A stretch of 20,638 bases of DNA, taken from positions 1 to 20,638 of the IMG/VR virus record IMGVR_UViG_3300006793_000370. One strand, given 5' to 3'. How positions within the stretch are numbered: the stretch's first letter is position 1; every line of letters begins with the position of its first letter. Positions 5,460 to 11,283 of this stretch are shown here, piece after piece. The position numbers and the translations under genes are program-made. Origin of the DNA: a virus. The notes beneath the pieces were generated by a model, which searched no databases, was not told the origin of the DNA, and saw only the letters and a list, made by a program, of their open reading frames with translations.

Positions 5460-6274
5460 TTATTGCGAAAGAATTTCCAAACAAAGAATTTGCAACAAAA
5501 GCGGAACTATTTGAAGCATTAAGGACTAATAAAAAGACTTTAATCGCTCAAAAAAAGCTTATTACCAAGCAAGGCGACGCGATAAAACAAATTTTACCGA
5601 CTGCAACCGCTGACAAAAAAGCAAATAAAGCGCTAACAATAGAGGACCAAAACGTTAATAAAATTAACGCTAAGTTAGTTATTAATACGACCGGCTTAAT
5701 GGATTCGCACGGCGACGTTCATATTCCGGGTTTATGGAATAAAACAATCAAAGAAAACCGCGGTATTTTGTTACTTCAGGAACACCAAATGACATTTGAC
5801 AAAATTATAAGCGACAAAGTAACGCCAAAAGCGGAAACATTTGACTGGCATGAGCTTGGATTTGACTATAAAGGGCAAACGGAGGCCTTAGTTTTTGACG
5901 CTGAAATTCAAAAAAATCGAAATACTTTCATGTTTAACCAATACGTTAACGGATTTGTAAAGGAACACTCCGTCGGAATGCGATATGTCAAAATGGATTT
6001 AGCGCTTAATTCATACGAAGAGGAGGACGAAGAGGAAAAAATTGTTTGGGATAAATATATAAATACCGTCGCAAACAAAGAAGAGGCCGAAAATCAAGGC
6101 TATTTTTGGGCTATTCAGGAAGCCAAAGCAATCGAAGGTAGCGCCGTTGTGAAAGGATCAAACCACGCAACGCCAACTATAAACATTGAAGCCGCAAAAA
6201 GCACTTCAGAAAATGCCGAGCCGTCTCAGGACACTCAAAAGAAATTATTTTATCAATCATTATTTAAAAATTAA
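5456..6274 (+). CDS. Prohead serine protease (HK97 family S78-like)
   Basis: The 272-residue product has the Herpes/HK97-type protease order. MDSHGDVHIPG (82-92) is followed by LLLQEHQ with His110, then KEHSVGMRYV with Ser172, and AIEGSAV with Glu227 as the probable third residue. This enzyme trims the capsid delta domain or scaffold and itself before DNA packaging. Residues 1-65 are a charged helical extension and the C-terminal 40 residues are polar; either could serve as scaffold. The start has an unusually good Shine-Dalgarno (GGAGG 5444-5448, 7 nt before ATG), rare in this window. The gene is directly followed by the capsid gene. Confidence 0.88.
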   Translation: MIIAKEFPNKEFATKAELFEALRTNKKTLIAQKKLITKQGDAIKQILPTATADKKANKALTIEDQNVNKINAKLVINTTGLMDSHGDVHIPGLWNKTIKENRGILLLQEHQMTFDKIISDKVTPKAETFDWHELGFDYKGQTEALVFDAEIQKNRNTFMFNQYVNGFVKEHSVGMRYVKMDLALNSYEEEDEEEKIVWDKYINTVANKEEAENQGYFWAIQEAKAIEGSAVVKGSNHATPTINIEAAKSTSENAEPSQDTQKKLFYQSLFKN

Positions 6275-6287
6275 ATTTAAAAAAGTT

Positions 6288-7583
6288 ATGAAATTTAACA
6301 AATTTATCTTATCAAAAGGTTACAACGCCGAGGAATATGCCGGTTTAGAAGTAACAAAACAAGCGGAACTTCAATCGGAGTTTTTGTCTGAGGTTTCAAA
6401 CAAATTAGAAACTAAAGCAAATAAAAACGATTTAGAAGCTATTAACGCCAAAATCTCTAAAGCTACAACTCAGGAAGATTTGAAAAAAGCAACCGAAGAA
6501 ATCGAAAGTTTAGCACTTAAAGTTGCTAAAATTACGGAAAACGGCGGAAGCGGTTCAACTCGAAACACTTTTAAGAAAATCGTAGAAGAGCAAGTAAAAA
6601 GCAACAAAGGAAAAGAGCTGAAAGATACAAGCCTTGAGGTTGTTGTTAAAGCGGATATTCTTTTCAACATTGCTGCAACTGCTGCGGGAGGTAATTTCCC
6701 ATCAGACGACGCAAACGTTGACGCAAATATTTTGTTTGCGACTGCTATCGATTTAGGTTTTGCTCAAAGACTATCGAGAGAAGCGACAATTTTAAATAAA
6801 TTATCAGGAGCGACTCCTTTAATGGTAGGCGAAGCGTTAAAAGTTACGGTTCCTTACGATCAAACTGGCACGCCGATTAGAGTAACTGAAGCAAAAGGAA
6901 AGACAACTATCGCAGTAAAATTCCAAACGGAAAAGAAAGAAAGCGAGAAGTTACCTATTGTTTTTTACATATCTGAGGAATTTATGAATAGAGCTGACTA
7001 TTTAGTTGCGGAAATTCAGAACTACATGCTTTTATTATTGACTGAAGTATTAGAGCAATTCGTTTTTGATGCTACAAGCGGAGTATTAAGCTACGCGGAA
7101 ACGTTCACAACGATCGCGGGCTTAGAAATAGCTGACGCGAACGAATACGACGCACTTAACGCGGTTGCGACTACAATGACAGACTCGAAGTTTATGCCTG
7201 ATACCGTTGTAATGAATACGGTTGACGTTGCGAAAATGTTCGGAGCGAAAGGAACTGACGGACATTATTCATTAGCGAATGGCGGTTCAATCAGAATGGT
7301 CGGAGAAACTAACCAATTAATGGTTGGAAATAAAATGTTAGACCTTATCGAAGTTGATAGCGACATTATCGCGGCGGGAACTTTCGCAATGTGCGATTGG
7401 CCGAAATTGCGTTTTGGTTTGGGCGATTTCGTTTCAAAAGCAAATCCTTATACTTTCATGCGTGATAATGTTGTTGAAAATGTAATTGAAGCACCGTTTG
7501 CGGTTATGTTACCGACTAACTATGCGGGCGCGGTTATTTCTGACACATTCGCGAACGTTATAACTGATATTACACCGGCGTAA
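6288..7583 (+). CDS. Major capsid protein, HK97 fold
   Basis: The 431-residue protein follows the protease. Residues 24-82 are a predicted coiled coil (delta or scaffolding domain), then a flexible linker GGSGSTRN (86-93), then the capsid core, with GVLSYAETF in the middle and PFAVMLPTNYAGA near the end. In HK97-type phages the N-terminal domain guides assembly and is removed by the prohead protease; cleavage near the linker is inferred. The frame stays open upstream to an ATG at 6186, but that start lies inside the protease gene and adds a basic, atypical sequence. ATG 6288 after an A-rich leader is preferred. Confidence 0.9.
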   Translation: MKFNKFILSKGYNAEEYAGLEVTKQAELQSEFLSEVSNKLETKANKNDLEAINAKISKATTQEDLKKATEEIESLALKVAKITENGGSGSTRNTFKKIVEEQVKSNKGKELKDTSLEVVVKADILFNIAATAAGGNFPSDDANVDANILFATAIDLGFAQRLSREATILNKLSGATPLMVGEALKVTVPYDQTGTPIRVTEAKGKTTIAVKFQTEKKESEKLPIVFYISEEFMNRADYLVAEIQNYMLLLLTEVLEQFVFDATSGVLSYAETFTTIAGLEIADANEYDALNAVATTMTDSKFMPDTVVMNTVDVAKMFGAKGTDGHYSLANGGSIRMVGETNQLMVGNKMLDLIEVDSDIIAAGTFAMCDWPKLRFGLGDFVSKANPYTFMRDNVVENVIEAPFAVMLPTNYAGAVISDTFANVITDITPA

Positions 7584-7789
7584 TGGCGAAAACAAAAGCA
7601 ACCGCCAAAACTCAAGGAGCAAAAGCGGAAAAATCGAAAGGTAAAAAAACCGAAGCTCAGGAGCTTGTGAAATATGAAGGAAAACAAAAATTTGTAATTT
7701 CCAAAGATTTCGCAAGGTTTAAAAAGGGGGACGAGGTTGTTATTGTGTTCGAAAGAGCGCTAAAATGGAGAAGTAAAGGGATAATATAA
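7583..7789 (+). CDS. Small basic protein after the capsid gene
   Basis: The 68-residue protein starts within the capsid stop (TAATG). The first 28 residues are Lys-, Ala- and Thr-rich (MAKTKATAKTQGAKAEKSKG), a disordered cationic tail. The rest is a small beta-type domain with FVISKDFARFKKGDEVVIVF (37-56) and a terminal KWRSKGII. The short KDFARFKKGDEV pattern resembles small phage proteins often encoded beside head genes. A DNA-contacting head protein or a decoration protein fits the basic tail and position, but no specific family is established. Confidence 0.65.
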   Translation: MAKTKATAKTQGAKAEKSKGKKTEAQELVKYEGKQKFVISKDFARFKKGDEVVIVFERALKWRSKGII

Positions 7790-8307
7790 TGATATATATA
7801 ACTCAGCAATCTATGTTTGTGGGGGAGTTGGAAGTAATTCTTTCCGATAATTGCGCGCCTGATCAACGGCTTCAATATTTCATTGAGAAATATGAGCCGC
7901 AAATTTTGCGTAAAATTTTAGGTCAAAAGTTTTTCAACTCCTTGCAAACGGAATTAAATTCCGGCCTTACTGGCGAATGGGCGGTTCTTGTTAATGGGGG
8001 CGATTTTTCAATTGATGGGGTTACCTATCAATTTGAAGGCCTTAAAAACATAACCGCGGGCTTTATTTATTATTGGTACCATCGGGACAACGCTTACAAT
8101 GTAGCGCAAACCGGCGGAACTTTACCAATGAGAAAGGAAGCAACTAACAAAAGTATGGCGTTTAAACAGTTTACCGCATGGAATAAAGCGGTTGAATTGA
8201 TAGATTGCGGGGATTATAGTCTTAAATCATTCCTTAAAAATTCAAGCTTAGAAGATTATGAGGTTAATTTGTACGGATTAAAAATAAAAGGTTTACAATG
8301 GCTTTAA
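7789..8307 (+). CDS. Putative head-tail connector (adaptor) protein
   Basis: The 172-residue, mostly helical protein is the first full-size gene after the capsid block and overlaps its predecessor by one base (TAATG). It contains QRLQYFIEKYEPQILRKILG (26-45), an aromatic stretch with YYWYHRD, and a Lys- and Leu-rich C-terminal part. HK97 gp6-like adaptors, which bind the portal ring and begin the neck, are helical, of similar size and in this position. The assignment is positional and from general character; no catalytic motif is present. It overlaps the next gene by 10 nt. Confidence 0.5.
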   Translation: MIYITQQSMFVGELEVILSDNCAPDQRLQYFIEKYEPQILRKILGQKFFNSLQTELNSGLTGEWAVLVNGGDFSIDGVTYQFEGLKNITAGFIYYWYHRDNAYNVAQTGGTLPMRKEATNKSMAFKQFTAWNKAVELIDCGDYSLKSFLKNSSLEDYEVNLYGLKIKGLQWL

Positions 8308-8903
8308 TAATAGTCGAAGAGGTTCAATATATCATTGACCAAATGAGGACGAAGGGGGAGGTCGAAATTGTTTCGGGCGCTCCGGTTGGATCCGTTCCTT
8401 GTGAGGTCGTTTATGATTGCGATGAATGTTTAAAAGCTTCCGATTTATCGGACGGAACTCATTCATGGTATAATAAAAGCCCCTTTTATTACTATGGCAA
8501 CCGAAACGAAGTAAGAAATTTATTAGCGTTAAAGGACAAAAAAATAACCGGACGCGCGAAATATCCTTGCATCATTTTGGAGCAACCTTTTACCGAGGTA
8601 CTGGAATATGGCCGAACAAATACAACCTTGCGTTTTCTTTTAGCTACAAAAACCGACGATTCAATGACTTACCAAAAAAGGTATGCGACAAATTTTAAAA
8701 ATATTCTTTATCCTATGTTTGACGAATTTATTTCGGCAATGAAAAGGAGCGAAAATGTTTATACTCATGTTATAAAAAGCAAGACGGACGTCCCTTTTTA
8801 TAGCGAGGAGGAAATTGTTGCAAATGATTTTTGGGATATTATTGACGTCAAAATTGAAATAAATTTTATTGAAAACTGTAAAAATAATAAATTATGTCTA
8901 TAA
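8298..8903 (+). CDS. Putative neck or tail-completion protein
   Basis: The 201-residue protein lies between the connector candidate and the major tail protein, where siphoviruses encode head-closure and tail-terminator proteins. Residues 35-44 contain three cysteines (CEVVYDCDEC). An alpha/beta middle (ARKYP-type loop then CIILEQPF at 91-98, LRFLLATK at 111-118) is followed by a helix YATNFKNILYPMFDEF (129-144) and a late strand WDIIDVKIEINF (179-190). The strand-helix-strand arrangement resembles tail-terminator folds, but sequence alone does not prove this. It overlaps its neighbours by 10 nt on both sides, which indicates strict co-expression. Confidence 0.45.
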   Translation: MALIIVEEVQYIIDQMRTKGEVEIVSGAPVGSVPCEVVYDCDECLKASDLSDGTHSWYNKSPFYYYGNRNEVRNLLALKDKKITGRAKYPCIILEQPFTEVLEYGRTNTTLRFLLATKTDDSMTYQKRYATNFKNILYPMFDEFISAMKRSENVYTHVIKSKTDVPFYSEEEIVANDFWDIIDVKIEINFIENCKNNKLCL

Positions 8904-9793
8904 TAAAAGCCGACGGTTGCGCTTCAAGCAACCCAAACTCAAGCCGGTCAAACTGCTTGATCTCTCCAAAAGAAACGAAACGTTTGCTTTGGAGTCCTGA
9001 TTTAAATTATCAATTATTGTTAAGCGTTATCGCTGACGAAACACTTTTTAAAGCGGAAATCGCTGCGGGAAAAATTTTCGTAGGTCCTGAAATATACGAC
9101 GTACGAAATTCAACTATTAACGAGGCGCAAGTTGCTCAGGATAATAGCGGAAATTCTCAAGTTACGCGATTGACTTCAAACTTTGATATCGGTTTCGGTA
9201 TCAAAATCGGTCAGTGTATGCTAAGAAAGTTACAACCATGGAACGCGCGACAAGTGCAAGTTTGGGCGGTTGACGAAGTGAGCGGATTCGAGGGCAACCT
9301 TTCCGAAACTTCTGGGGGCGTTGAATACTTGAAAGGAAACCTTTCACAATTGGTATTTCCTCCATCTATGCCGAGAAGAGTAAACAATTCAGATATTGTT
9401 TATCCTACTTTGCGTTGGTTAGTTGACAAAGATATTATCGATCACGTTGAAACGGCGGGTTTTGATATATCTAATGTTGACGGCGTTGTTGATGTTGCTA
9501 TAAGCGTGCCAAGTGCGGCCGGTGCATCGGTAACGGTTTCAATTACTGAAGGTTGCAACGGAACCGGAATTTTAGGCTTAGATACTGACCTTGAATTTTT
9601 GGATTCTTCTGCGGCTGCTCAAGTACCAAGTTCGGTAACTGACAACGGCGACGGAACTTATACCGCTGCATTCTCTCCGGCTTTAAGTGCGGGAACGTAT
9701 TCAGTAAACTTGGACGCGGTTACCGTTGAAGTTGCGGGATCTTCTGCAATTTACGGAGCTTTAGAAACGCCAAAATCGTTTACAATTTCTTAA
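8894..9793 (+). CDS. Major tail (tube) protein with Ig-like C-terminal domain
   Basis: The 299-residue protein is in the tail-tube position. Residues 1-190 form the presumed tube domain. Residues about 196-285 are an immunoglobulin-like beta sandwich, shown by alternating strands (VDVAISV, ASVTVSIT) and the DNGDGTYTAAFSP motif (250-262) with AGTYSV (266-271). That motif is typical of bacterial and phage Ig-like domains displayed on virion surfaces. Tail-tube proteins of other siphoviruses (lambda, for example) also carry such a domain, which faces outward and may help weak binding to cells or polysaccharide. Tube identity rests on position, size and domain order. A terminator shortly downstream suits a highly expressed gene. 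Confidence 0.7.
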   Translation: MSIIKADGCASSNPNSSRSNCLISPKETKRLLWSPDLNYQLLLSVIADETLFKAEIAAGKIFVGPEIYDVRNSTINEAQVAQDNSGNSQVTRLTSNFDIGFGIKIGQCMLRKLQPWNARQVQVWAVDEVSGFEGNLSETSGGVEYLKGNLSQLVFPPSMPRRVNNSDIVYPTLRWLVDKDIIDHVETAGFDISNVDGVVDVAISVPSAAGASVTVSITEGCNGTGILGLDTDLEFLDSSAAAQVPSSVTDNGDGTYTAAFSPALSAGTYSVNLDAVTVEVAGSSAIYGALETPKSFTIS

Positions 9794-9795
9794 TT

Positions 9796-10002
9796 ATGAT
9801 TTTCAAAGGAAGAAAGTTAAAAAAAGAGGAGTTTCGCGATAAACTGGCTAAACGCTTGGCAATGTCTCGAGGGCTTAGATGCTCAGAGGGCCATTATAAA
9901 AGAGCTGATTTTTTAATGAAGGAGGGGATTTATGACGAATATCTTTCGACATTTAAAAAAGAAAGCCCAAAAGCTAAGAAAAAAAGCGAGGAAAAGGGAT
10001 AA
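9796..10002 (+). CDS. Small basic protein following the tail tube gene
   Basis: The 68-residue product starts 2 nt after the tail-protein stop. It is strongly basic and helical (MIFKGRKLKKEEFRDKLAKR at the start), has one Cys (29) and an HYKRADFLMKEGIYDEYL segment (33-50), and ends in a Lys- and Glu-rich tail (KKESPKAKKKSEEKG). No family is recognised. It is the last gene before the strong terminator and so is co-expressed with head and tube genes. A small chaperone or virion accessory role is conceivable but unproven. Confidence 0.6.
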   Translation: MIFKGRKLKKEEFRDKLAKRLAMSRGLRCSEGHYKRADFLMKEGIYDEYLSTFKKESPKAKKKSEEKG

Positions 10003-10011
10003 TTCAAATTG

Positions 10012-10045
10012 CGGCCGTCCTTTAAAAGACGGCCGTTTTTTTTTT
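10012..10045 (+). terminator. Strong rho-independent terminator inside the late region
   Basis: CGGCCGTC (10012-10019) pairs perfectly with GACGGCCG (10028-10035) around an 8-nt loop, followed by ten T residues (10036-10045). It is the most stable hairpin I see in the window. The next start codon lies only 5 nt after the T tract, so downstream genes need read-through, antitermination or an internal promoter. Confidence 0.93.
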
Positions 10046-10050
10046 AAGTT

Positions 10051-10296
10051 ATGATAAAAAAGAGTTGCGGTTGTAGGGGGTTAAGTTTAACAAAAGAGAA
10101 TTGGAACGATTTTCTTTTTTATGAGCTTACCGTTGCCAATAAGTACCAAAAACGGCGCGTAATTGTGCGATATAACAGTAATTTGACAACAATGAACGAG
10201 GGATTGGCCGAAACATTAGGATTAAAAATTTTAGGTTTGATTATTCCCGGAACTACAAACATAAATAATATTGAAATATATGAAGGACCATTTTGA
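10051..10296 (+). CDS. Putative tail assembly chaperone, upstream ORF (gpG-like position)
   Basis: The 81-residue product lies between the tail-tube and tape-measure genes, where siphoviruses encode tail assembly chaperones. It begins MIKKSCGCRG (Cys6 and Cys8), has an alternating beta/helical middle (RRVIVRYN) and ends NNIEIYEGPF before TGA. The stop context is striking: AAGGA, a 3-nt spacer, then TTT TGA, the same layout as the prfB +1 frameshift. Slippage there would extend this product with 189 residues of the next frame, giving 270 residues. In lambda and many others such a G/GT pair is required for tail assembly. No sequence-family match is claimed. Confidence 0.6.
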   Translation: MIKKSCGCRGLSLTKENWNDFLFYELTVANKYQKRRVIVRYNSNLTTMNEGLAETLGLKILGLIIPGTTNINNIEIYEGPF

Positions 10297-10401
10297 TAAA
10301 CCGGAAATTTGCCCGGCTTATAATTTTTATAAAGCTGAGGAAAATATTAAATATTTATTAATTGATCAGGACCAAGAATTGAATAATATCGAAATATATG
10401 A
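10264..10401 (+). repeat. Short direct repeat encoding NNIEIYE twice
   Basis: AATAATATTGAAATATATGA (10264-10283) recurs as AATAATATCGAAATATATGA (10382-10401) with one mismatch over 20 nt. The copies lie 118 nt apart in different frames of the overlapping ORFs, yet each encodes NNIEIYE in its own gene. The first copy supplies the downstream ATG at 10280. It may be a small duplication or an AT-rich coincidence. Confidence 0.5.
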
Positions 10402-10864
10402 GCTAAACAATACCTTAATTAATTTAAAGGAATGGTTTAGTGAGCAATACAATGAGAAAGCATATAAACAAAATTTAAGCGATTTAAAGAAAAAAATATT
10501 TTTGGAGCTTAAAATTATGGCTTTAAGCGATATTTTAAAAACAATAAATTGCGTAAATACCGAGAAAATAAGTTTATTTTTGAATGAAAAAAACGTTCAA
10601 AAACTAAAACAAAATTGTAAAAAATATAAGCTTGCGTTTATAGATATTAAAAAAGACATGATTAACCAATTGGTAAGAAATATAAAAGGAATAAAAAACG
10701 ACTATAATCGAACGTTAAATAAGTTTGAAGATAGAAACGGAAATTTCAACTATATGAGGACGGCAATAAATGTGTTGCGAAATTTAGGGCTTCAACGCGA
10801 TCCTATGAAAATAACCCTTGTCGAATGGTGCGAAATGATAAAATTAGCGGATGAACTTGCTTAA
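10280..10864 (+). CDS. Putative tail assembly chaperone, downstream ORF (gpT-like position)
   Basis: From ATG 10280 the product is 194 residues, nearly all helical and Lys- and Asn-rich. It starts MKDHFDKPEICPAYNFYK and ends with RDPMKITLVEWCEMIKLADELA-type sequence (the last part reads LVEWCEMIKLADELA), a terminal helix that resembles the short acidic/aromatic helices seen in some tail chaperones. A TTG at 10271 would add three residues but ATG is preferred. The frame is +1 relative to the upstream ORF and open only from 10265, so the two frames overlap just where a +1 slip at TTT TGA would join them. It may be made alone, as part of a 270-residue fusion, or both. Confidence 0.6.
   Translation: MKDHFDKPEICPAYNFYKAEENIKYLLIDQDQELNNIEIYELNNTLINLKEWFSEQYNEKAYKQNLSDLKKKIFLELKIMALSDILKTINCVNTEKISLFLNEKNVQKLKQNCKKYKLAFIDIKKDMINQLVRNIKGIKNDYNRTLNKFEDRNGNFNYMRTAINVLRNLGLQRDPMKITLVEWCEMIKLADELA
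10283..10297 (+). other. Candidate programmed +1 frameshift site (prfB-like)
   Basis: AAGGA (10283-10287), spacer CCA (10288-10290), TTT (10291-10293), TGA (10294-10296), then T. In bacterial prfB a Shine-Dalgarno-like tract three bases before CUU UGA C drives +1 slippage. Here UUU can re-pair perfectly with the overlapping UUU after a +1 move, and translation continues with GAT at 10295 in the downstream ORF. The AAGGA lies after, not before, the ATG at 10280, so it cannot serve that start. Confidence 0.6.
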
Positions 10865-11276
10865 ATTAAAAAATAATATTGCGGAACTGGCGGCAAATAA
10901 GGAAAAATTTGCGTTGGAGGTTGTGGACGACGAAGCGATTGAAATACTTCAAAATAGACTTGAAGAGGGAAAGGATTCAAAAGGTGGCTCGTTTCCTGAA
11001 TACGCGGACGCAACTATTGCAATAAAAAGGATTGAAGGCGGTTTTATTTCTTCGAGCGGAAATATAGCTTGGAAAGATACCGGGGGATTCTATAAAAGTA
11101 TGTTTTTAAATAAACAAGAAAAATTTATTGAAATAGATAGTCAGGATTCTAACTATCCAAAAATTGCAGAAAGAGCGCCCGACGTTTTGGACGTTTCGGA
11201 GGAAGAGAACAAGGAAATATTTGAAAATAAAAGGGACGAATTGATTGAAGTATTTCGAAAATTTTTATTAAATTAA
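10851..11276 (+). CDS. Putative virion or tail morphogenesis protein
   Basis: The 141-residue product overlaps its predecessor by 14 nt and precedes the tape measure gene. It has an N-terminal helix, then LQNRLEEGKDSKGGSF (33-48), EYADATIAIKR (50-60), WKDTGGFYKSMFL (74-86), a strand FIEIDSQD (92-99), YPKIAERAPDVLDVSEE (102-118) and a C-terminal helix. The order (T..K segment, DTG..Y.SM, beta strand, then ER.P...L.LS-type end) resembles phage virion-morphogenesis or tail-completion proteins of the Mu gpG/HK97 gp10 kind. Position next to the tape measure protein rather than in the neck is unusual for those, so the exact role is uncertain. Confidence 0.5.
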   Translation: MNLLKLKNNIAELAANKEKFALEVVDDEAIEILQNRLEEGKDSKGGSFPEYADATIAIKRIEGGFISSSGNIAWKDTGGFYKSMFLNKQEKFIEIDSQDSNYPKIAERAPDVLDVSEEENKEIFENKRDELIEVFRKFLLN

Positions 11277-11283
11277 TTAAATC

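Noticed and set aside
6186-6287. Earlier ATG for the major capsid gene adding 34 residues
   Set aside because: It lies inside the protease gene in another frame, gives a basic, atypical N-terminus, and ATG 6288 has an A-rich leader and the expected capsid start.
10271-10279. TTG start for the downstream chaperone-position ORF
   Set aside because: ATG at 10280 is only three codons downstream. The TTG has no supporting context and the first few bases are shared with the upstream coding frame.
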